Shown here in pieces: positions 1 to 6,507 of a stretch of DNA of 64,000 bases. The DNA lies in assembly GCA_026985055.1 (NCBI GenBank), contig JALSQZ010000073.1, positions 1 through 64,000 on the forward strand, in the 5' to 3' direction. Within the stretch, counting starts at the first letter, position 1. Every line of letters starts with the position of its first letter. The translations under genes and the position numbers were made by a program. This DNA comes from Sedimenticola sp. (GTDB taxonomy: Bacteria > Pseudomonadota > Gammaproteobacteria > Chromatiales > Chromatiaceae). Below the pieces are notes generated by a model. It did not search any database. It saw only the letters and a program-made list of their open reading frames with translations, and was not told the DNA's origin.

Positions 1-170
1 TCGATGTTATTCATCGGCTTGCAGGGCGTTCGGGCAAGCTGGGTGAAAAGATCCCGGGAAAAACCGGATAGCATGACAGGTAGGAACTGTATCCAGCATA
101 ATCGTCACGCAACATGCTGTAATTCATGGTAAAAAACCCACATTTTGCGCGTTCTGGTGCAATATTCGGG
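1..170. repeat. Half copy of a palindromic repeat element (cut by window edge)
   Basis: This stretch is nearly identical, as reverse complement, to 1462-1632. It ends with GGTGCAATATTCGGG at 156-170, the same 15-bp terminus that closes both ends of the complete copy at 1462-1702. It begins at the palindromic centre (cgatg-ttatt-catcg), so the other half should lie left of the window. A short reading frame through it (11-226, minus) is open in both copies, but it runs across repeat boundaries and looks incidental. Confidence 0.75.
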
Positions 171-175
171 TTAAT

Positions 176-326
176 GGGCATCTCGAAAAATCGAAATGCC
201 CAAGCGGGACAGGGATGCCCCGCCATTATCGATCACCACAACTGATTGAAAATGTGAGCAAAAAGGAAATCGCATTTTCTCTTTGCGACAAGAAAAATTC
301 CATGGAAGGAATTTTTTGAGATCCCC
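176..326 (+). repeat. Five-hairpin array, class 1, copy A
   Basis: Same consecutive hairpins as the reference copy at 4044-4195: a GGGCATCTCGA stem, a short GGGACA-type stem, a CATTTTCAAT-type stem (somewhat degenerate here), a GCAAAG...CTTTGC stem around AAATCGCATTTT, and an AAAAATTCC/GGAATTTTT stem, closing with GAGATCCCC. It starts 5 nt after the palindromic element and ends 15 nt beyond the ygfZ stop, so its hairpins could also end ygfZ transcription. It has no protein-coding character. Confidence 0.85.
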
Positions 327-340
327 TAATAATTATCCGC

Positions 341-1345
341 TCACTCGGGCTGGTCTTTCAACTCCGGCACTTCATAGGGAGGCGGGCTGAGGCGCACAAC
401 AGGTCCGTCTTCCCCGCCCAGGCGCAGATCATCGGCATTGGCCGTGGCAATTTCCGCTACCACCAGTGCTTCGTAATCGCCATTTTCTGATGGCGCCGCC
501 ATGACCACCTTGCCCGCGCCCTGGGCGGATTTGCTTTGTCCGGACCACAGGCTGTCGCCGGCAGTCATGGGATTGCCGTCTTGTGCGTGCGCGAGATACA
601 TGCGGCGCTTCAGTTGTCCCAGATATTTCATCCGTGCCACAACTTCCTGGCCGGTATAGCAGCCCTTGGTAAAGCTGATGCCGTTGAGTACATCCAGGTT
701 GAGCATCTGGGGAATGAAGGCTTCCGCCGTGGCATTTACCACTGTGGGTACGGCGGAGCGGATGTTTAGCAGATCCCAGAAGGTCTCACTGATCAGGCTG
801 GCCCGCTCGCCCAGTTGCTCCCGGAATCTTGCCAGTGCGTCCACGTCGCCAATGATTTGCGCCCGTGGTGCATCAGACTCTGATGGAAAGCGAATCAGAC
901 TCAAGCCGTCAGATTCCGTGAGCGCAAAGTCTTCCCCGGTAAGGTCGGGGAATATGTCACTCAGGCACTCGCCCCAGGCGCCAGCAACAGCCAGGCTGTC
1001 GCTGACATCTTCCAATGTGACATCGGCGCGCATGACGAACATGCGCAGGCGCTTGAGTACGGCATCCATGCGTTCGAGGGGTAGCTGCAGATAGATGTCT
1101 CCCCGATGTTCGAATACCAGAAACAGCGCCAGTATCCGACCTTTTGGAGTACACCAGGCGCTCAGTTGTGACTGACTTGCTGACACTTGTTCGATGTCAT
1201 TGCTCAGCTGTCCCTGGAGAAAACTGCGTGCGTCCGCGCCGCGTACCCGGATCAGACCCAGTGAGGACAGGGGGCAGAACAGACAGTCATCCCGCTCGGG
1301 TTGGGGGTGCGGGTTACTTTGTCGCAGATTATCATTCCAAACCAT
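341..1345 (-). CDS. ygfZ: Folate-binding protein YgfZ
   Basis: A protein of 334 aa related to the T-protein (GcvT) fold. YgfZ binds tetrahydrofolate and supports assembly or repair of certain Fe-S enzymes in the cytoplasm. The family signature KGCYTGQE lies at residues 227-234, with the expected Cys, and is followed by RMKYLGQLKRR. I chose the ATG at 1345 because the family-like N-terminus begins there and GGAAAAG precedes it; the frame stays open upstream to 1462, but that extension reaches the repeat. The length fits the family (E. coli about 326 aa). The gene is alone and bracketed by inverted copies of a repeat element. It may cooperate with the suf products of this window; that is inference. 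Confidence 0.93.
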   Translation of the reverse strand: MVWNDNLRQSNPHPQPERDDCLFCPLSSLGLIRVRGADARSFLQGQLSNDIEQVSASQSQLSAWCTPKGRILALFLVFEHRGDIYLQLPLERMDAVLKRLRMFVMRADVTLEDVSDSLAVAGAWGECLSDIFPDLTGEDFALTESDGLSLIRFPSESDAPRAQIIGDVDALARFREQLGERASLISETFWDLLNIRSAVPTVVNATAEAFIPQMLNLDVLNGISFTKGCYTGQEVVARMKYLGQLKRRMYLAHAQDGNPMTAGDSLWSGQSKSAQGAGKVVMAAPSENGDYEALVVAEIATANADDLRLGGEDGPVVRLSPPPYEVPELKDQPE

Positions 1346-1461
1346 CTTTTCCAGCCAATTGACGAAAACTGTATTCCATTCTACCCAAAAGAAGGAGTGA
1401 ACAACCCTGAAGGTATTGCGTTCTTGGTGTATGGAAGAGCAAGCAGGCCCGTCTTTAGCCA

Positions 1462-1702
1462 CCCGAATATTGCACCAGAACGCGCAAAATGTGGGTTTTT
1501 TACCCTGAATTACAGCCTGTTGCGTGACGATTATGCTGGATACAGTTCGTACCTGTCATGCTATCCGGTTTTTCCCGGGATCTTTTCACCCAGCTTGCCC
1601 GAACGCCCTGCAAGTCGATGAATAACATCGGCTTTTGTCCGTTCGAACAATCTGGGCAAAAATCTCTCCGGGAAAATTCCGGATTCCGGTGCAATATTCG
1701 GG
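1462..1702. repeat. Palindromic element with 15-bp terminal inverted repeats (MITE-like)
   Basis: The ends are perfect inverted repeats, CCCGAATATTGCACC at 1462-1476 and GGTGCAATATTCGGG at 1688-1702. The interior is an imperfect long palindrome centred on CGATGAATAACATCG near 1616-1630; the two arms share motifs such as the GTTCG, CTGGG and CCGGGAAAA blocks. No transposase is encoded. Size, terminal repeats and a second inverted copy at the window start suggest a non-autonomous mobile element. It lies 117 nt upstream of the ygfZ start. Confidence 0.75.
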
Positions 1703-1705
1703 TTA

Positions 1706-1847
1706 GGGAATCTCGAAAAATTCCTTCCATGGAATTTTTCTTGTCGCAAAGAGGAAATGCGATTTCCTCTTTGCTCACATTTTCAATCACTCGTGGTGAT
1801 TGAAAATGGCGGGACATTCCTGTCCCACTCGGGCATCTCGATTTTTT
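1706..1847 (-). repeat. Five-hairpin array, class 1, copy B (reverse orientation)
   Basis: Reverse complement of the class 1 array. It starts with GGGAATCTCG and ends with GGGCATCTCG followed by a T-run. All five stems are recognisable, including the CATTTTCAATCAC/GTGATTGAAAATG arms around 1788-1807. It abuts the palindromic element with only TTA between them, as copy A does, so the two units behave as a composite. Confidence 0.85.
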
Positions 1848-1875
1848 AATGATCAATCCGACAGGCTCCTGGGGA

Positions 1876-1967
1876 CTTCAAGAAAAGGCCAGCTTTGCGT
1901 TCCAGCTCTTGCCAAGGGAAAACAACCTTGCTCGCAAGCCGCGCCTTGATCTGCCCTTTTCTTGAAG
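1876..1967. repeat. Intergenic inverted repeat with 12-bp perfect arms
   Basis: CTTCAAGAAAAG at 1876-1887 is perfectly complementary to CTTTTCTTGAAG at 1956-1967. One more pair on the inner side and partial GGG/CCC pairing on the outer side extend the stem. The 68 nt between the arms are not obviously coding. It lies just downstream of the small minus-strand gene ending at 2022. It could be a terminator-like structure, a small RNA or a mobile-element remnant; nothing in the sequence decides. Confidence 0.5.
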
Positions 1968-2021
1968 CCCTGAATAGGAATGGATTGTTGCCGGATTAAT
2001 ACAAGGAAAGGCAAAGGAATG

Positions 2022-2234
2022 TCAGTAAGGGGTAGTTTCCCTGGCTGCCTCAAAATCCTCACAGGTGTAGTAAGCTGCCTGATAGATCTCATGTTTCAAA
2101 CAAAGGCCGTCGTCTGCACGCACCGAAGCCATGCCGGAGCTCATTACCTTCAGACCGGGAAAGGTTTTCTCCAGGAATTCAGGGCTGTTTCTGAAATGAC
2201 GGCAGTACAAGCATGTTGAGTGTTTCTTTGGCAT
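2022..2234 (-). CDS. Small Cys-containing hypothetical protein
   Basis: A protein of 70 aa starting MPKKHSTCLYC. It has CxxC at residues 8-11, a third Cys in GLCLKHE and a fourth in YYTCEDF. This spacing (CxxC-C-C) resembles a small zinc- or metal-binding fold, but I do not recognise a named family. It has no signal peptide or membrane segment and is probably cytoplasmic. It is preceded by a stem-loop that separates it from the upstream transporter gene, so it probably has its own promoter. The reading is supported by a sensible composition; a competing minus-strand frame at 1853-2092 overlaps it and looks non-coding. Confidence 0.6.
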   Translation of the reverse strand: MPKKHSTCLYCRHFRNSPEFLEKTFPGLKVMSSGMASVRADDGLCLKHEIYQAAYYTCEDFEAARETTPY

Positions 2235-2259
2235 GAAAATTCTCGTTTAGAGCAGAAAT

Positions 2260-2280
2260 GCCCGCCTCTGTGAGGCGGGC
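2260..2280 (-). terminator. Stem-loop terminator candidate
   Basis: GCCCGCCTC-tgt-GAGGCGGGC is a perfect 9-bp GC stem with a 3-nt loop. It sits 33 nt past the stop of the minus-strand YeiH-type gene. On that strand it is followed by a T-rich, not pure T, stretch, so termination efficiency is uncertain. Confidence 0.6.
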
Positions 2281-2313
2281 GATCACTTAGGTTAGGTGTT
2301 GTATGTGTTTCAA

Positions 2314-3747
2314 TCAATGACTCAGATTTGACCAGTAACTGGCAAATATCAGTGCCGACAGGACAAACCCGAGAATGACGTTAACAACCACGCCGGTGGT
2401 GAATGCCATAAAGGGTTTGGTGCCAGCCGCGGCCAGTTCACGGAAACGGGTCGTGAGACCGATGGAAAAGAAGCAGAAGATGAAGGCCCAGGTGCGCAGG
2501 GTCTTCACTGGTCCCACTAGTTCCGGTTTTACCACTTTGTTGTAGTCGTCAAAGCTGTAGCCTTGGGAGATCAGCGTAATGATAATGGATGCAATGATGA
2601 AGCCGATTACAAACTTCGGAAAACGCCACCAGATCTCGGCAGGGTTGGGCTTTTCACCGGCTTTCCTCTCCCATTTCATGGTGGAAACCAGCGCCAGTAC
2701 GAAGGCCCAGATGCCTATCCAGATGTCTCGGCCTACCACTTTCATCAGGGTAAAGGCCCAGACAGCGTCATCCTGTTTTCCCGGAACATTGGATAAATTC
2801 TCGGCCAGGTTGCCGTAAGCTTGGGCAGCGGCAAAGCCGGCCGCGTCGGCGAATTCCGAAGTACCGACCCAGGCGCCTGCCACACCAGCATGTAATCCCA
2901 ATGCCCGGGAGACCAGCGGCAGGAAGAATATCATCACAATGGCCCATAGAATCACCATGGTGATGGCAATGGGAGCGTGCTCTTTTTTCGCGCCTACGGC
3001 GCCGGCAATGGCGATAGCGCCAGAGACTCCGCACACCGCACCACCTGCACCCAGTGTGGCGCCCAAGCGTCGATCAAGCCCCAGTTTCTTGGCGGTGAAG
3101 TAGATCACCAGAAAGGTGGTGATAGATACGATGGATGCCTGCACAATGGCTACGGGCCCGGCCCAGATGATCAAAGTGAAGGGCAGTGTGGCACCCAGCA
3201 GCACAATCCCGATCTTGATATAGAATTCTACGCGGAATCCGGTATCCATCCAGCGGGGCAGTCCGATGAGATTGGAGATCAGCATGCCCAGCAGTAACGC
3301 CACCAAGGGAGGTTCGAGGTTATAATGATGAGCTTGACTCCAGGCGCCAATAATGAAGATGACGAGGGAAAAGATAAAAACGAAGACAAACGAGGGAATG
3401 TATTCCGACAGCTTGTAGCCCATCGCCTTGACAGCTATGACGAAAATTGCCAGCCACATGATGAACATTGAGAAATACTGGGGTATATGGGAGGCAAAAT
3501 GAGAGGCTGCCTGCCCCAGGTTGTCCCACTTGGCCGGCTTTATGGCTATCCACTTGATGGAATCACCGTTGAGGAAGAAAAGCACCGCTACTGCAACGAT
3601 GCCAAGTCCTACCCAGATGGCCCACCAGTCCTCTTTCAGCCACAGTTCTTTCCAGCCTACGCTTTTCACGCGCAGGTCATCGGCTTCTTCGTCCCATTCT
3701 CTTTCGGTGGGAGTTAGTTCAATATCATCTTTTTCTTCATTTGTCAT
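2314..3747 (-). CDS. YeiH/UPF0324-family putative sulfate exporter
   Basis: A 477-aa inner-membrane protein with about ten or more hydrophobic segments. The charged N-terminus (residues 1-40, rich in Glu/Asp) precedes an extra membrane segment (WAIWVGLGIVAVAVLFFL, about 45-62). The conserved core contains GLPRWMDTGFRVEFYIK, IGIVLLGATLPF and a Gly/Ala-rich GAGGAVCGVSGAIAIAGA motif typical of the UPF0324/YeiH family. The ATG at 3747 has a strong AAGGAG 7 nt upstream; an upstream extension to 3927 lacks one. The family is usually annotated as sulfate exporter, but direct functional proof is thin. It is longer than the E. coli YeiH (about 350 aa). Confidence 0.8.
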   Translation of the reverse strand: MTNEEKDDIELTPTEREWDEEADDLRVKSVGWKELWLKEDWWAIWVGLGIVAVAVLFFLNGDSIKWIAIKPAKWDNLGQAASHFASHIPQYFSMFIMWLAIFVIAVKAMGYKLSEYIPSFVFVFIFSLVIFIIGAWSQAHHYNLEPPLVALLLGMLISNLIGLPRWMDTGFRVEFYIKIGIVLLGATLPFTLIIWAGPVAIVQASIVSITTFLVIYFTAKKLGLDRRLGATLGAGGAVCGVSGAIAIAGAVGAKKEHAPIAITMVILWAIVMIFFLPLVSRALGLHAGVAGAWVGTSEFADAAGFAAAQAYGNLAENLSNVPGKQDDAVWAFTLMKVVGRDIWIGIWAFVLALVSTMKWERKAGEKPNPAEIWWRFPKFVIGFIIASIIITLISQGYSFDDYNKVVKPELVGPVKTLRTWAFIFCFFSIGLTTRFRELAAAGTKPFMAFTTGVVVNVILGFVLSALIFASYWSNLSH

Positions 3748-3908
3748 AGTGATCTCCTTTGTGGTGAGTATAAAACGCACATTTCTTATTGTTATTGGAT
3801 TGTGCAGTTTAGAAAATAGACATTTATCTAGATTTTGCAAGTACTTTAGAGATATCTGATCAAGGAATTTCTGATTAAACCTGATCAAAGCAGATTGTGA
3901 TCCAAAAT

Positions 3909-4007
3909 GTTTGGATACAGGGTGCAAATTGTACGTAATAGCCCGCTATTGTGAAGATTTGCAACGCAGTAGCGGGGCATTTTGGATACAAGATGCGAGT
4001 TCACGAT
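3909..4007. repeat. Intergenic structured repeat upstream of the YeiH-type gene
   Basis: Two imperfect direct copies of TTTGGATACA...TGC (3909-3924 and 3984-3999) flank an inverted pair, GCCCGCTA at 3943-3950 and TAGCGGGGC at about 3972-3980. The whole looks like a hairpin with repeated shoulders. No gene is visible. The rest of 3748-4043 is AT-rich, and I see no other feature there. Confidence 0.45.
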
Positions 4008-4043
4008 TAAATCAGAGGCTCCTTAACGAATTCGATAACCCGA

Positions 4044-4195
4044 GGGCATCTCGAAAAATCGAGATGCCCGAGTGGGACAGGGATGTCCCACCATTTTCAA
4101 TCACCACAAGTGATTGAAAATGTGAGCAAAGAGGAAATCGCATTTTCTCTTTGCGACGAGAAAAATTCCATGGATGGAATTTTTTGAGATCCCCT
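4044..4195 (+). repeat. Five-hairpin array, class 1, copy C (reference copy)
   Basis: Five hairpins in series. H1 4044-4069 (GGGCATCTCGA, loop AAAA). H2 4073-4090 (TGGGACA, loop GGGA). H3 4092-4122 (CATTTTCAATCAC, loop CACAA). H4 4126-4154 (GCAAAGAGGAAAT, loop CGC, one G-T pair). H5 4161-4184 (AAAAATTCCAT, loop GG). The 3' end TTTTTTGAGATCCCC can also pair with the 5' arm of H1, giving an alternative closed multi-branch form. It lies between divergent genes, so it is not simply a terminator. Confidence 0.9.
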
Positions 4196-4198
4196 TTA

Positions 4199-4362
4199 GC
4201 AGGGTGTTGAAAAACGCAGTTTTTCGACATCCTGTGTGCGGTATAAGGATATACCGCCATTTTCAATGGCTGTAAGCCATTGAAAATGAAGGAACCGGGA
4301 AATCGCATTTTCTGGTTCCGGGGTTGAAAAAGTCCAGGGAAGGACTTTTTCAACATCCTGTT
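4199..4362 (+). repeat. Five-hairpin array, class 2 (same fold, different stems)
   Basis: Starts 4 nt after the class 1 array. H1 AGGGTGTTGAAAAAC/GTTTTTCGACATCCT. H2 GCGGTATA-agga-TATACCGC. H3 CATTTTCAATGGCT-gta-AGCCATTGAAAATG. H4 GGAACC...GAAAT-cgc-ATTTTC...GGTTCC. H5 TTGAAAAAGTCC-agggaa-GGACTTTTTCAA. The 3' end TTTTTCAACATCCTGTT again matches the 5' arm of H1. Only the outer part of H3 and the loop-side of H4 are shared with class 1; the other stems differ on both arms in a paired way. Confidence 0.9.
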
Positions 4363-4424
4363 AGTCCCGCGGGAGAAGGAAACGGGTATCATTGCCGGCA
4401 GACGAATCGACCGGTTAATGATAC

Positions 4425-6242
4425 GTGGCAGAAATCAAAGCAAGGGCAGGCGCCCTGGTGTTATACAAAATACGTCCCGCAGTGGTGACGTCCGTGGGGG
4501 AGAAGATAGAAATCCATTTCGCGGACGGCAAGGGCAAGCGGGTGCGGGAGAAGGATATTTCTCTGTTGCATCCAGGGCCAGGAGTGGATCTGAATGCACT
4601 GGATACGGTCCAGGGAAATGTGCAGGAAGCCTGGGAACTGCTGGAAGGAGAGCAGGCTTCCCTGCAAGAGGTGGCCGAGCTGGTGTATGGCGACTACACG
4701 CCCGCCTCTGCCTGGGGGGTCTGGAATCTGCTGCATGATGGACTGTATTTCGAAGGTTCGGTACGCAGTATTCGCGGGCGCAAGGCGGACGCAGTGGCGA
4801 AGGACAAGGCGGCTCGGGAACAGAAAGCCAGGGAAGCCAGGGAATGGGATGAATTCCTGCAACGGGTGCAACAGGGAGAGCTGCAAGAGGCCGACCGCAG
4901 CCGTTTGGGCGAGGTGGAAAGAGTGGCCCTGGGGCAGACTGCCAGGAGCCGGGTACTGAGCGCTCTGAACATTACAGAGTCTCCCGAGAGCGCGCATGCA
5001 TTTCTGCTGCGCTGTGGTTACTGGGAGCCACGGTACAATCCCTGGCCGGCGCGACAGGGCGCCAGCCTGGAATCTCCGGATCTGCCCCTGCCGCCGCTGG
5101 CGGAAGAGGAGCGCCGGGATCTCACTCATCTGCAGGCCTGGGCCATAGACGATGAGGGCAATACGGATCCGGACGATGCCATCAGTATCGACGGGGAACG
5201 CATCTGGGTGCATGTCGCGGATGTGGCGGCTTTGGTGAAACCTGATTCGCATCTGGATCTGGCGGCGCGTTCTCGCAGCGCCAATCTCTACCTTCCCGAA
5301 GGCATGGTGCAGATGCTGCCGGCGGCGGCCACGGAGATTCTGGGGCTGGGGCTGCAGCAAGAGTCCGTGGCTCTTTCTTTTGGTTTTTTGTTGGATGAAG
5401 CTGGCGAAGTGACGGATATCGAGATCACCCCCAGTCGTGTCCGGGTGCAGCGCATCAGCTACGAAGCCGCGGAACAGCGTCTGCAAGAGGCAGCCTTTGC
5501 GCCCCTGCTGGCCCTGAGCCGCCGTTATCGTGAAGCGCGGCTGGCGCGCAATGCCGCGGAAATCGATCTGCCGGAAGTCAGTGTCAAGGTGGTGGACGGG
5601 GAAGTGCGGATTCGCCCCCTGCCTCGCCTGAACTCCCGACAGATGGTGACCGATGCCATGCTCATGGCCGGAGAAGCCGCCGCGCGTTTCGCCCAGGCTA
5701 ATGAGATCAGCATTCCTTATGCCGTGCAGCCGGAACCCCAGGAAATCCGCCAACCGAAAAGCATGTCGGAATCCCATGCCTACCGGCGTCTGTTCAAGCC
5801 GAGCAATGCCGCCCTGAGCGCTGGCCGGCACTTCGGCCTGGGGCTGGACTACTATGCCCGGGCCACCAGCCCCCTGCGCCGCTATGTGGATCTGGTGGTG
5901 CATCAGCAACTGCGCGCTTTCGTTACCGGGGGAACGCCCCTGGACAAGGAAAAGATCGCCGAAAGAGTGGCTGAAGCGGGCGCCGTGGGTGGTGTGATCC
6001 GACGCGCCGAGCGTTTGTCCAACCTGCACTGGAAACTGATCTGGCTCAAGGAACAGGAGAGCTGGCAGGGAGAAGCTGTCATTCTGGCGTTGGAAGAACG
6101 CAAGGCGGTTGTTATGATTCCCAAGTTGGCTCTGGAAACCCGGATTCGCCGCACCGATGACATGCAGCCGGACCAGACGGTCAGTCTGCAGGTTCAGGAA
6201 GTGGATGTGCCGGCTCAGGCGGTGTATTTCCGCAGGATCTGA
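4425..6242 (+). CDS. RNB-domain exoribonuclease (RNase II/R family)
   Basis: A 605-aa cytoplasmic protein. The catalytic RNB core begins near residue 235 with AIDDEGNTDPDDAIS (240-254), whose spaced Asp residues match the Mg-binding site of RNase II. It ends near YYARATSPLRRY (475-486), the other family hallmark. The N-terminal 235 residues lack clear cold-shock motifs, and the C-terminal 115 residues resemble a weak S1/OB barrel. This is shorter than RNase R and close to RNase II in size. The start is a GTG; the codon two positions upstream is a stop. No strong ribosome-binding site is visible. It probably forms an operon with the two genes downstream. Confidence 0.9.
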   Translation: MAEIKARAGALVLYKIRPAVVTSVGEKIEIHFADGKGKRVREKDISLLHPGPGVDLNALDTVQGNVQEAWELLEGEQASLQEVAELVYGDYTPASAWGVWNLLHDGLYFEGSVRSIRGRKADAVAKDKAAREQKAREAREWDEFLQRVQQGELQEADRSRLGEVERVALGQTARSRVLSALNITESPESAHAFLLRCGYWEPRYNPWPARQGASLESPDLPLPPLAEEERRDLTHLQAWAIDDEGNTDPDDAISIDGERIWVHVADVAALVKPDSHLDLAARSRSANLYLPEGMVQMLPAAATEILGLGLQQESVALSFGFLLDEAGEVTDIEITPSRVRVQRISYEAAEQRLQEAAFAPLLALSRRYREARLARNAAEIDLPEVSVKVVDGEVRIRPLPRLNSRQMVTDAMLMAGEAAARFAQANEISIPYAVQPEPQEIRQPKSMSESHAYRRLFKPSNAALSAGRHFGLGLDYYARATSPLRRYVDLVVHQQLRAFVTGGTPLDKEKIAERVAEAGAVGGVIRRAERLSNLHWKLIWLKEQESWQGEAVILALEERKAVVMIPKLALETRIRRTDDMQPDQTVSLQVQEVDVPAQAVYFRRI

Positions 6243-6309
6243 CTCTGCCGGGAGCTGACACGCATATTTTCGACAGACATCCTGTCTGTAAGACCTGAAG
6301 GAAAAGACT

Positions 6310-6507
6310 ATGTCCCTGGAAACAGAACTCGCACCTCATCCCGCACAGCGCCAGAAGGCCATTTCGGAAGAATTTGTCGCCTACTGCAATGCAGAATTCG
6401 AACGCCGGCGCAACTCCGGCGAGGAATTTGACGAGGACGCCTACACGCAAGCCATGGAAATGGCTCTGGTGCGCCTGCGTCAGCTTGAAGAAGAGGGAAT
6501 GGCATGA
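6310..6507 (+). CDS. Small acidic hypothetical protein
   Basis: A 65-aa protein, acidic and predicted helical, with no Cys pairs, signal or membrane segment. GAAGGAAAAG upstream of the ATG is a fair ribosome-binding site. Its TGA overlaps the ATG of the following ATPase gene (ATGA, 4 nt), which points to translational coupling. A short stem (ACAGACA-tcc-TGTCTGT, 6273-6289) precedes the gene. I do not recognise a family; an accessory subunit of the ATPase is a reasonable guess from position alone. Confidence 0.7.
   Translation: MSLETELAPHPAQRQKAISEEFVAYCNAEFERRRNSGEEFDEDAYTQAMEMALVRLRQLEEEGMA

Noticed and set aside
11..226. Short peptide frame shared by both palindromic-element copies (also 1301-1621)
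   Set aside because: It runs from element into hairpin array or into ygfZ antisense, lacks a ribosome-binding site and differs at would-be Met codons between copies; likely chance openness of the repeat.
3767..3772. TATACT as -10 box for the YeiH-type gene
   Set aside because: The start of transcription would fall at the ribosome-binding site, leaving almost no leader, and no -35 fits.
4461..6029. 522-aa antisense frame opposite the RNB gene
   Set aside because: The plus-strand frame carries the complete RNB catalytic motifs; the antisense product has none.
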